DNA from: Coffea arabica
Taxonomy: Eukaryota; Streptophyta; Magnoliopsida; Gentianales; Rubiaceae
NCBI RefSeq assembly: GCF_036785885.1
Contig: NC_092329.1
Coordinates: 16,634,449 to 16,698,448 of the forward strand
Length of the DNA: 64,000 nt
Direction: 5' to 3'
Each line of letters begins with the position of its first letter. Position 1 is the first letter of the stretch. The translations under genes and the position numbers were made by a program. Shown here one piece after another: positions 12,042-22,233 of this stretch. Under the pieces are notes generated by a model. That model saw only the letters and a list, made by a program, of their open reading frames with translations, did no database searches and was not told the DNA's origin.

Positions 12042-12620
12042 TAACCTACACGGACAAATTTCAATAAAATATTATTCATATATTTTGGATTCAGATTTAT
12101 ATGCTATGGCATAGTAAGAGAGTTTGGTAACGTCAGGTTATAAGGCTAATTTCTCAAAATATACGTTAAAAAAAATCTCCTTGCTGATATATATATTTAT
12201 AAATATATTTGGAAATATATTTATTTCAAAAAAATTAATAAAATATCTTTATTAATAAAAGAAGCCAGGTTATAAACATGCAAATTTAGCATTATATAGT
12301 TAACAAAGCATAGGCACATGTACACATTTTTTCAAAATCCAAACAAGAATACGAATTAAAATTAATATATAATTTGTACATTTTATATAATAAAAATTAC
12401 AAATCAACGGGGACGGACAACAACATTTGATACATGGACAATTAGGAGCAGTGTGCCCGGGTTGCAAGCAATTACTACAACGACGCGATGCATCAATACA
12501 TCTTCAGTCTATCTCATTCCTGATTCTACTGGTCTTCAATGGTCTAGGTGCTTTCTGCTTCAGATGATTAGTTAGGAGGCTTAGTCTCAACTCTGCTACG
12601 GGCCAATATTTCGGATCTCT
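12042..12620. other. Spacer between PMD and transposase genes of the inner MULE
   Basis: It is AT-rich (ATATATATTTATAAATATATTTG near 12188), with no convincing ORF over most of its length. The minus-strand end (12620 to about 12410) still shows Cys/His-rich words, consistent with a lost zinc-knuckle tail of the transposase. Confidence 0.4.
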
Positions 12621-14940
12621 TTACGAGTTGAAAGGACTCTCATATGTGGCTTGATAAGCTTCAAATGTGTACTCCGGCCCGACAAGTGACATCAGATTAA
12701 GGCCAGACCTAAAACATGCTGCAATCGCATGCGAACATGGAAATTTGAGTTCTCTCCATTTTTCACATGTACACGTACGGTTTTCAATGTCAACGGTTTG
12801 AGCATGACCACCTACATGAGTTTGGCGATATGCAGTGGTTATGCAATAATTTCCCCGCCTATGATCGAACACCTGCACCGAGTGCGCCCTGCCCTTTTGC
12901 TCATTTGCAACATATTTCTTCCATCCATACAGTGGCAAGTGATACATCTGATCCCAGGTCATCTTGTGATTTTTCACAAACAAATCCACTCTTTGGTTGA
13001 AGGTGTATCGAATCAAGGCAGTGATTGGGAGGAAGCGACTTTCTTGCAGCAAGTTATTGAAGCACTTGACCATGTTTGTTATTGCATGACCCCAACGATA
13101 CCCTCCATCCTTACATAAGGCCCACTGCTCCGACCTAACGGATCCACCAGTTAGCCAGGCATATGCCTCGGGTGAAAGACTAAAGATGACACTCATATAT
13201 TCCTCATACTTGCGAGTCTGATTTGCCTTTCCGGCACCCCATATGAGACTCTTTAACCTACAAATACAATTCCCGCATTACTTAAAAATCAGACCAAACT
13301 AGCCATATGTAGGAAAGTAAAAAATAATTCTTAGGGGTAACTATATTTGACTCGTAAAAAAATTACCTTTCATTCCTAAATTTCTGAGTGAAATTACTGC
13401 GAATGTGAACCAAGCAGAATCGATGGACCCCTAACGGCTCTTTCCACTCCTCTAGCCACCGCATGGTGTGGATGATCCCGTGGTGTCGGTCTGAAATTAC
13501 GCATACGTTTTGTACATCTCGACATACGTGAATGCGCAATAATCTCATGAACCAACTCCAATTTCGATTATTCTCCTCATCAACGAGTGCAAATGCTAAA
13601 GGGAAGATATGGTTTCAGGCATCAAACCCAACCGCTACTAGCAATTTTTCCTGATATGGTCCCTTTAAGAATGTTTCGTCCATACAAATGACTGGTTTCA
13701 GGTGATGGAATGCTTGGATAGCAGGAGCAAATGTCTAAAATACATAGTCAAAAATCGTCTACGATGATGTACTCAATGGATGATAGTCCCAAACTACAAC
13801 CGTCCCAGGGTTGGACAATTGGAGTTCTTGTACGTATGTTGGGAGTTGTGAAATAGATGTCGGCCAATCACCATAAACAATGTCAATTGCCCGACGTCTG
13901 GCGTACTAAGCCTTTTTGTACGTCACATCGACGTGAAACTCCTTTTTCACAGAAGTCTGAATTTCCTTCACTTTGTACAGCGGACCATTGATAATGTAGG
14001 GAATAATATGTTGGGCAATTAGATCGGCACTCAACCCCCGATAGTCATTGGTATTGCACACACGGACACATGTATGCCCAGGTACAAGTGACACGATCAT
14101 CCACATTTTGTGAGAGGCACGGAGAGTTGCACGAATTTGCCAATTGCACGGAGGTGTGGAGTTTCGGGCTCTACAGCGCACAAACCAAGTTGTAGGTGTG
14201 CTAGCCCGAACTTTGAACTCTCTGTTCTCTTTTATAGACCACAATTTAACTGCTCGCTTTACATGCCCTTTCGTCTCGAACAGTTGGCCCAACTCCAATT
14301 CTTTCATGCGCTCACTCCAGAACTTTAGCTTTTCGGCCTCTCGAGTATCAAGCGGGTCAAATTGCAGTATAGCATCAACTTCTGCTTCATATCGCAAATT
14401 GGGACCTTCACTTTCGACAAAAGATTTGGCAAATGTCGTCTGATCCCGTGCTTGGATAGAATGAACCGGATAGACATCATCTTGGTCGTCGTCACTACCA
14501 GAATCGTCATCATCTGGCTCTGGTTCGGAACCAATTTCGACATCAACTAAATCAATGTCGGTATGCGAAAGAGGATCTAACATTGAGGAAGTTGGGATAT
14601 CCGCAGCATGAGCCATAATTGTTGACTTATGCATACTTGGCCGACTACTGGTGGTTGGACGGTCAATTTCTCTGCAACGCATATTGCCTTTTTGTCGTCC
14701 TGTTCGGGACGGGAGATCATCGGCCATCTCTACTTCAGTAAGCTGACTATGGTGGAGATTCGTAGTGTCAAATAAATGGCAAGGTGGTTCGGCCTGAATC
14801 CCACTTCCAATTTCAAAAGTTTGACTATCATTACCACAATAATTCGATATCTCCTCAACTTCAATATAAATTTCAGTGGATTGTCGACTACCAGATTTTA
14901 GGTAGTACATACCAGCCACTCCATTATCACAAGCATGTAA
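12621..14940 (-). pseudogene. Inner MULE transposase (MuDR/MULE + SWIM), decayed
   Basis: Segment 1 (about 14910 to 13906) has an acidic leader (EPEPDDDDSGSDDDQDD) and then the MuDR DNA-binding domain: LELGQLFETKGHVKRAVK, WFVRCRARNSTPPCNWQIR, then a VPGHTC box. The reading frame has no ATG until 14910, although it is open to the insertion border. Segment 2 (13905 to 13363) holds the MULE catalytic core with MDETFLKG (first Asp) and VISDRHHG (second Asp), interrupted by stops. Segment 3 (13196 to 12621, 191 codons) ends with a SWIM zinc finger, CTCEKWRELKFPCSHAIA. Where active MULEs usually show a Glu in a TN..ECFN motif, this copy reads TNMVKCFNNLL. It is not functional. Confidence 0.85.
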
Positions 14941-14941
14941 T

Positions 14942-17900
14942 AACCAGTAGCATGTTGGAGAAATCGATACACAATAAGAAGGAAAGAGCTGTCAACAGCC
15001 TATTGAAGAAGAAGGACATGGAAGAGATGATGAATATTCTGGATCAAAAAATGACAGTGACAGATTCAGTGGTGATATAGAATATTATAGAGATGAGCCT
15101 CTTCTTGATGATTTGACATTGGAGCCAACTCAGTGTCGAAGCACATTAGAAAATGTCCAAACTGAAGGACCTTCACAGCAGGGAGGAGTTTCAACATAGC
15201 AGCCTACTACTAAACAGGCTGAAATACAAGAGTCCCCACAACAACAGCAAGCACAGCAGAAAAAAAACAAGTAAGGCGACGAAGAAAAACACAACAGTAG
15301 CAGCAAATCCAAGATTCTACACCTGACGTAGATGCGTTGGCAGAAAATACAATCCCAGATCATTTAAGTAATGATGCTGATTCATCAGAGAAAGATCAAG
15401 AAGCTGAGTAGTATGCTAGTAGGTATAAAGATTTTTCTTGGAAAAAATTTAGAATTGATACAAGGTTCGAGTTGGGTTTGAAATTTGAGTCAAGAGTCCA
15501 ATTCAAAGTTGCTATCCAAGAATATTGAATTAAGATGGGAAAGCTAGAGTACACAAAGAAAAATGAACCAAAGATGGTGAGAACCAGGTGTAAAGATCCA
15601 TGTCCATGGTTTGTGTTTGCCTCAGTTGAAAAGGCACTTGGCACAGTAAATTTGGTGGTGAAGACAATGTATGAAAAGCATGAAAACTGCAATCATGCTT
15701 GGAAAAATAAAACTTTGAAGGCCAATTGGTTGTCAAATAGATATATGGAGAGAATTAGATCAAACACTCACATGCCAACTCAGGAAATTAGGCAAACAGT
15801 GCATGAGTACCAAATTCAAATTTCTAAATGGGTGGCTTCTAATGCGAGGAAAATGGCTCTCAAAATGATACAGGAGTCTGCTAAAGCATAGTACAAGAAA
15901 ATTTGGGAATATTGTGCTGAAATAAAAAAGAAACATGAAGGGAGTACAATACAGGTAATGTTTACTCCATTTAGAGGACCAAGGGGTAATCCTAAATTCA
16001 TGAGGTTATACTGCTGTTTAGGACAACTGAAGAAGGGATTCAAGAATGGCTGTAGGCCAATAATAGGCCTGGATGGTTGCCATCTAAAGGGGATTTATAG
16101 AGGACAGTTACTAACTGCCATTGCTGCAGACCCGAATAATGGATGGTGGCCCATTACTTGGGCAGTTGTGGAGAGAGAAGCAACTGAGTAATGGGCTTGG
16201 TTTCTCAAATATCTAAATGAGGACTTGGAAATCAAAAATCGGTGCCACTATACCTTTATATCAGATTAGCAAAAGATATGATATTAACAATATATGAAAC
16301 TTTCAAAGTCAAAATTCCTTTCAAATATGGTAGAAGCTAATAGCCTGTCATGATTCTATTATAGGAGTTAGACAGGGCACTTACTGAAGTTTTGCCTAGA
16401 TGTGAGCACAAGTATTTTTGCTGTCCTTTCAAACATATATATTTTTATCAAGTTTTCTTTTGCATTATAACTTTTCAACTATTTAATAACAACTAAAATG
16501 AGTTTGTGAGGACAGGTACTGCGTCCAACATATGTGCCGCAATTTCAAAAAAAAACATCCTGGTTTGGCTCTTAAAGACAGGTTATGGAATATAGCATGT
16601 TACAGAACAGTGGAAATGTACAACAGAGCTATGGATGAACTTCAAACTTTTGATAAGGAAGCATATGAATGGGTCAAGAAAGCGCCTCATCCTCGGCATT
16701 GGTGCAAGGCATACTTTCCAACTCACGTCAAGAGTGATATGATAGTGAACAACTTATTCGAGTCCTTCAATGCTCATATTAAAGATGCAAGGGACCAACC
16801 TATCATCAAAATTTTGGAACTGATAAGGGAATATCTTATGGACAGGATCCAAAGAAGACGAGCTGCAATGGAGAAATACAAGGGCTCCACTGGACCTTTA
16901 ATTAATGAAATTGTTGAGACTAAGGTCAAGCATTCAAGTCAGTGGATGCCCATTTGGAATGCACTGCATGGCTATCAAGGCAAGGGTACAAGAGGGGCCC
17001 AATTTGTAGTAGATATGAAAAAAAATTATTGCACTTGCAGATGATGGGAGGTTAGTAGAATTCCTTGCTGTCATGCAATTGCTACTATCTTGATGCGAGA
17101 AGAGGATCCTTACAATTATCTGGATCGTTGTTATAGCAGAGGCCTCTTCTTCAAGATTTATGAGAATATTTTGCAGCCAATTAGTGGCGAGGATCATTGG
17201 CCCTCATCCACCATGCCTGTGTTGAATCCACCAATATCAGTTACTCAACCTGGTAGGCCTAAAAAGGCCAGGAGAAGGGATGTGACTGAGGGGAGAGATC
17301 ATGGTAGAAGGTTGAGAAGGAGGATTGTCATTCATTGTAGAAAATGTGATGGGGTAGGCCATAACGCAACTACATGCAAGAAGCCTCCCAATGAAGAAAA
17401 TCAACAAGGTTCTAACAGGTCATCCGAGACTCAACCTAGTAATCAGCAAAGGCAGCAACCAGCAGAAAAAAGGAGGATAGTAAGTGCATTAAATCTGTTA
17501 ATTTTTCACTATTCTCCATCTGTCATGTACTTACACATATCTGTTGAAAGTCTCATACGAATCATGAACCAAGCCAGTTTTCTTAAAATTTGCAACAACA
17601 AACTCAACAAGCTAACGATGAAACTGGGCAGCAACATCCACAATAGGCCCAACAACATCATCATTCACAGCAAAGAAAAAACTCGGCTGCAAAGCCGCTT
17701 ACTGATGCAGAAAAAGGAGCCATCAATGCTAACTATGCTTATTTGGGTAAAGAACCCCTATTCACAGTTGGGAACTGGAAGGGAAATGGAGTAGAAGAGG
17801 CAAGGGCAGAGGAAGACAAGTTGAAAGAGAAATGGGAAAAGGAACAGCCACTAGAAGAGGAATTCAGCCATGATAGACTAAACTTTTGTCAAAACTCTTA
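14942..17900 (+). pseudogene. Outer MULE transposase, central and C-terminal part, decayed
   Basis: After the nested insertion the acidic linker resumes (GRDDEYSGSKNDSDRF, EYYRDEPLLDDLTLEP). The DNA-binding region follows at about 15535-15890 (PCPWFVFASVEKALG, HENCNHAW), then the catalytic core at 15958-16190 (IGLDGCHLKGIYRGQLL, first Asp). From 16200 to 16520 the frame is lost, which removes the second Asp region. The end of the core, with NNLFESFNAHI, lies at 16532-17044. The SWIM finger (CTCR-stop-WEVSRIPCCHAIA) contains a TGA where Trp is expected. After it come a basic stretch (RPKKARRRD) and a CCHC knuckle (CRKCDGVGHNATTC) at 17336-17377. A GTAAGT donor near 17480 suggests a final intron, with a Gln-rich last exon up to about 17900. 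It has many stops and is non-functional. Confidence 0.8.
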
Positions 17901-18406
17901 TTGTCTTATGCTGTGTAAACTAATGGTGACAATTCATTACCATATCAGAACATATTTTTGTGTCTAGTAGTTCTTCTTTATTATTATTTTTTTTGTCTAG
18001 TAGTTCCTTGTTGGTAAAATGCTGATTCTGCTTTGTATTATAGCCAACTTTTGATGCTCATAAATGTAGAGAAATTCCTAATTTTATGATGAAATTTAAA
18101 ATTTTTATAACTTGGTTTTGAATCCATGGTAAGATTTCATAGCTTGTGTCTAGTTACTTCATAAATGTACTACGCAAGTGATTAATATATTTGATACAAC
18201 ATGGCTTTATCTGCTCCTTATTGCACCATTATTATGACTTTTTTCAAAGCACAATACAAAACAATTCATTGAGTCGAATAAATAAACTACAACATTTTCA
18301 TTTAATAAAAAGAGACAACCAGATATTTCATTGGGACAAACACAAACACAGATTTGATTACAAGCTTTGCGGATACATCATACAACTATAAATAAAAAAT
18401 TTACAT

Positions 18407-18895
18407 TAAAAGGAACAATTTAGATCATCTTCTTCCCCTGCAAACTTCAACTTGGTAAGGGCCAGGTGTTTGCAAGCGCCTTCTATTTGCCAAAAACTGA
18501 CAAGGTTTCCATTTTTTTGGCCCCAACTCATCAAAATTAAAAAAATCAATATCCATGTTAAAAAAAGCAATTTCACCAGCAACTTATTAACCCATTTCTT
18601 GCAGCGAATTTCTTTCTCCAGTTCTTTAACTTTTTCCTTCAATTTTGTTACCTTTCTTTCATTTTTTCCTGCTATTTCTTCATATTCATCTCTATCCTTT
18701 TCAATTGCATTAATATTTCGAAGAAGGCCAGGTATAATTTCTGTAGACCGTCAGCACATCTCCTCATCGATCCATGCCCAATATCCATAGCAACTTTCTG
18801 CACACACAGCAAACCTTCGTCCAGGATTTTTTGCAGTCAATGAAGTAATCACCCTAGTCTCTTTCTCACATATGCACACCAGTAGAGGGGAACTG
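18407..18895 (-). pseudogene. GRF-type zinc-finger protein with coiled coil and membrane helix (MULE-borne)
   Basis: On the minus strand from an ATG near 18895 the frame gives MNSSPLLVCICEKETRV, then NPGRRFAVC and YGYWAWIDEEMC. The spacing of C-x-C, the GRRF block, the aromatic pair and the last Cys are those of a GRF zinc finger. One TGA follows directly. The same frame then continues through a charged coiled coil (KLKEKVKELEKEIRC) and a hydrophobic helix (LLFLTWILIFLILMSW), ending at 18407. Small GRF-coiled-coil-TM proteins often accompany plant MULE transposases, and this one lies in the opposite orientation just inside the right inverted repeat. The single stop makes it a probable pseudogene. 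Confidence 0.65.
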
Positions 18896-18989
18896 TTCAT
18901 TCTTCGTATTTTCAGCTCCAACTTTGACTGGATGGAGATTTTTCTTGCTCTAACATAAGCTAAGGGAAGAAGCTACCTTTTTACTCTCT

Positions 18990-19155
18990 CATTACTTGGT
19001 AAACCATCCTTTAGAGACTATAATACTCTTGATATTTGGTCGCGCATCTCACGAGATAATGCTCCCGTCAATTTTAACTGCTGGGTTTGACAGAAGGGCC
19101 ACGAATATGCTATTTTTTTAGATCAAGGGCCAAAACTTTATCGTTAATTGTTCTC
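18990..19155 (-). repeat. Right terminal inverted repeat of the outer MULE (truncated)
   Basis: Reverse-complemented, it aligns with 6938-7110: AACAATTAAnnnTAAAGTTTTGGCCC, CTTCTGTCAAACCCAGCAGTTAA, GACCAAATATCAAG. The match stops at about 19155, while the left arm continues outward for some 55 bases. The element end and its target duplication are therefore missing here. Confidence 0.75.
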
Positions 19156-20981
19156 AAGCAATTCACACATAATCAATTATAATGATTCTAGAGGTGAAAT
19201 AATATATGCATTTTTTTTGTCAAATTTAATTCCTCATGACTTGGAAAACAATCATTATGCAATTGTTCAAATTACACTAAATACTCAAAATATCAAGTAA
19301 AGGAAAGATAATTATACCCTAATTTTAACAAGTTAAACTTAATCTCTCACCCTAACATAATTTCACAAATAAACAAATCACATAGTCAATTTATAGCCTT
19401 CCTCCTCCTATAATCATCTTTTTCTCAAAATTTTGCAACTAAGAGAGATTTATTTACACTAATTTTACTTAAATAGTAAGAATGTCTTTTTATACGAAAA
19501 TCGACACTTTTAGGTGAAGATTTCCGGTTACTCAACATTTTGTTTATTTAAATTGCTATGCATACTCGTAATTTAAGTAATTTTTTACGCGAAAGTCGGC
19601 ATTTGTAGATGCCAACACCCAGTTATTCGATACAAGAATCATTGGAGTAGAAGAAAAACTCTTATTATCTTTTTTTTTCTTTTCTCATTTTTTTTTCTTT
19701 TTTGTAAGACAATAAATAAATTTTCCCTCATAGAAAATATATAAGAATAATCAAAGGAGGAGTATAACCTTTATCGACTATATCAATCACTTACTTGAAA
19801 AATTAAGTAAAGAGAAGAAATCTCATTAAACATGTAAAATTATAGGCATAATTTTCCTCACTTTATCGGATATACTTTCTAAAATGCAAAAATGCTAATT
19901 GCTTACTAATCATTTCCAAGTTAAATGAGGATTAAATCTTCTAAAATATATATAAAGTTTTCAAAAGTGAAAGAATTAGACACTTAAAGTTGGAACAATT
20001 TAGGCCTTTTGAATAAAAATGCAAAAATTTGAAGAACTTTTGGGCCATAATGAAATATTGAAAAAGATTTTAGAAAAAATTTGACAAAATTTTTTCTTAT
20101 AAATGGACAAAATTTCTTGCCAACATACCCAATTTCAAGCAAATTATCCATATGGCAAGATTTCTATGCACAATTCTAACATTTCTAATCATTTAAAGTC
20201 ACAAAATATCATCACATAGCATTAAAGTGCAAGTTCAAATATCCCCCACACTTAAACTTCACATTGTCCTCAATGTGAGAAAGGAGAAATAACAAAAGTA
20301 AGAGAAAGTAATACTTCTCTAATGAACTTGCGCGATCTGAATCCATGGCAATGTGATGAATTTCCAACTTTACTTGAGAAAGAATGGAGAGTTCAATTAA
20401 TGCATGGAGAGTTCAATTAATGCACCTTGAAAAAGACAAAAATAAAACTTCTTAAGAATAAAAGCTTGCAACCAACAAGAAGAAAAGTGGAGTTGAAGGA
20501 GGAAAAAGAGGGAAGAATGAGGAAAAGTGGTCTGAGGCTTCGTTTTGGAAAGGATCCGAGGTCGGATCATGATAAGTGAGTTCGGATCAAAAGGCTCGAA
20601 TTTTTTTTTATTGCAGAAATTTCTGCAATTTTCAATTTGACCCCAATTTGAAACACACTCTTCAATTCGTGCTCTACAATGAAATTTTTAGCAATTCAAC
20701 ACTTCACACACATGGAAAATGACTTAAACATGAATCTTAACATCTCAAAACAAATCAAAAACATGTAAAATGCAAATTGAGGGTTGAGATTCTTGGATCA
20801 AATAGTCCCCTTGACACTTCCAATGCACATGGTGGTGCTCAAACGGTATAAAGAGTGCAAATAGGTCATGAACACATTTAAACACTTGAATCCACTTTAA
20901 CTTCATGCAAATGACTAACTTAATCTCATAACATGAAATTAAGCATTGTAAACTCAAAAGTAAAGGTTAAACTTCCCTTTT
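19156..20981 (-). mobile_element. Ty3/gypsy-type 3' spacer on the minus strand
   Basis: No coding sequence is seen. On the minus strand it has GAGTAACCGGAAATCTTCACC (19520-19540) and, at 20243-20285, the CTCACATTGAGGACAATG...TTTAAGTGTGGGGGAT box. These are the same landmarks as on the plus strand at 430-500 and 885-930. The spacer belongs downstream of the GAG-like unit at 20982-22044. The expected 3' LTR after the box is absent, so the element is truncated. A 20-bp unit, ATGGAGAGTTCAATTAATGC, is tandemly repeated at 20384-20423. Confidence 0.5.
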
Positions 20982-22044
20982 TCACATCGGTCTCCACTCC
21001 TTATAAACTCCTTTGCACTTGAAATACTTCACGTGACTTCTTGTCCTTGCTACCAAAGGAGACGCAATGAGGATATCTTGGGCATTAATACCTTTAGAAC
21101 CTATACTTTCAATACACTCCTCAAGAGGGGTGAAAAATGAGTCATTAAAACTCATCTTTTGAGGTTCAAGATTAGTTCCAAAGATATTATCATATGAAAT
21201 GGATATTTGCTCATTGAAACGTAATTGAGATTCATCATTTTCATCAAAATGCAATCCATTTTCAAATAAACACATTCCCACCATTCATGTTAGGATCATT
21301 TTGTAAATTATTAGAAGAAATAACTTCGCACAATGCATTCAATTGCTCATGTATTCTACCAAAGTGAGAAGCCAATTCATCTATTCTTTTCTCAATCCTA
21401 TCAAAACGGTCGGAAGTTACATTAGCTAACTTTTCTATGGCTAAATCAAAGTGATTAGAAGAATTTTCTATAGCTAGCTCCCAAGAGGTATTAGAATAAT
21501 TAGCTAATGGTTCACTTTCTAATTCCCAATGTAGAGGTGCATTAACTAACTTCTCTATTGCCAACTTCCAAGATGGTTTTGATTCATATTGGACACTTTT
21601 AGGTTGGTAATCATAAAAATTTGGAGAATCACTATATGCACATTGATTATCCTAACCATACACATGAGAATTGCTCCAATTAGCACTGTATTGATTAAAA
21701 TAAGGATTGTAATACTCTAATTCATCATAATAATCAACATTTTGTGCTTGCATGCATGTACTAGTAGCATGATAACCTCCACACAAGTCACAAATCACAT
21801 GATAATAATTAAAAGTATTAACATTCCTCTTTTGCTCAATTTCATGCATGATTGTATCCATTTGAACTTGTAGCATCATAACATCAAATTTAGCCTTTAA
21901 GCACTTTAAACCATATTCAAAAGGCATACATTCAGTGAATTCTTGGTTACCTCTGTTGAAGGAGTTTTGTACTTGGTAACCATCCATTGCCAATCTTCCA
22001 CTTCTCAAGTATTGTCCTCCAAATTGATCTATCCTCCTCATCAC
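20982..22044 (-). pseudogene. GAG-like protein of a GAG-only retroelement, copy A
   Basis: The minus-strand frame starts at ATG 22044 with MMRRIDQFGGQYLRSG. A zinc knuckle CDLCGGYHATSTC (C-x2-C-x3-H-x4-C) follows at about residues 85-97, and then an acidic, Tyr/Asn-rich stretch (YYDELEYYNPYF). Past a stop at 21652 the same frame continues (21564-21262) with a Trp-Glu-Leu/Glu-Lys-Leu-Ala-Asn repeat and a coiled-coil-like RFDRIEKRIDELASHFG. A frameshift near 21275 leads to the last piece ending at 20982. The knuckle resembles the gag knuckle of Athila/Tat-type gypsy elements. No protease, reverse transcriptase or integrase follows. It aligns along its length with copy B. The stop and frameshift indicate it is inactive. 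Confidence 0.6.
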
Positions 22045-22209
22045 CTAAAATTGTTTTTAAACAACTTAAAAGTAAGATTAGTAAGAAGAATAGGTGATAA
22101 AACACATACACATATAAAACACTAAAATTATAGAAAATAACATTCACACTATAACTAATAAAATGTCTAAACTAATAAAGCTGCTCTTCACACCGATATT
22201 GCCAAATCT

Positions 22210-22227
22210 TCCCCGGTAGCGGTGCCA
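22210..22227 (-). promoter_or_regulatory. tRNA-Asp-type primer binding site, copy A
   Basis: The reverse complement reads TGGCACCGCTACCGGGGA, close to TGGCGCCGTTGCCGGGGA, the site complementary to the 3' end of plant tRNA-Asp. It lies a few bases after the LTR end (CGTCA), so it primes minus-strand synthesis in an element oriented on the minus strand. Confidence 0.75.
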
Positions 22228-22233
22228 AAAACT

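Larger units (their letters stand above)
8152..14941 (-). mobile_element. Nested MULE carrying transposase and PMD pseudogenes (inner MULE)
   Basis: About 6.8 kb of minus-strand genes sits inside the outer MULE transposase. The 13-bp direct repeat AACCAGTAGCATG occurs at 8139-8151 and 14942-14954. Joining the outer element across one copy keeps its reading frame, which supports this as the insertion site. No long terminal inverted repeats are visible, so it resembles the non-TIR type of plant MULE. Gene order on the minus strand is transposase (14940 to 12621), then PMD gene (12041 to 9431). The ends hold GC-rich hairpins and TTTAGGG-like repeats. The segment 8152-8246 also reads open in the outer frame, so the left edge could instead be near 8247. 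Confidence 0.65.
6883..19155 (+). mobile_element. Large Mutator-like element (outer MULE), disrupted by a nested MULE
   Basis: The left arm at 6883-7110 and the right arm at about 18990-19155 are inverted copies. Shared blocks include AAGTTTTGGCCCT(C/T)GATCTA, CTTCTGTCAAACCCAGCAGTTAA and GACCAAATATCAAG. The right arm lacks the outer about 55 bases of the left arm, so no target duplication can be read. Inside are a MuDR-type transposase on + (7577-8151 plus 14942-17900) and a GRF zinc-finger ORF on -, a gene pair seen in plant MULEs. Both genes contain stops. A second MULE sits inside the transposase gene. Without it the element would be about 5.5 kb. Confidence 0.8.

Noticed and set aside
14110..14550. 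Plus-strand frames opposite the inner transposase
   Set aside because: They are shadows of the conserved MuDR domain on the minus strand, with no plausible protein character.
15130..15692. Minus-strand Cys- or Phe-rich frames opposite the outer transposase
   Set aside because: Low-complexity translations of Gln-rich and MULE coding sequence on the plus strand.
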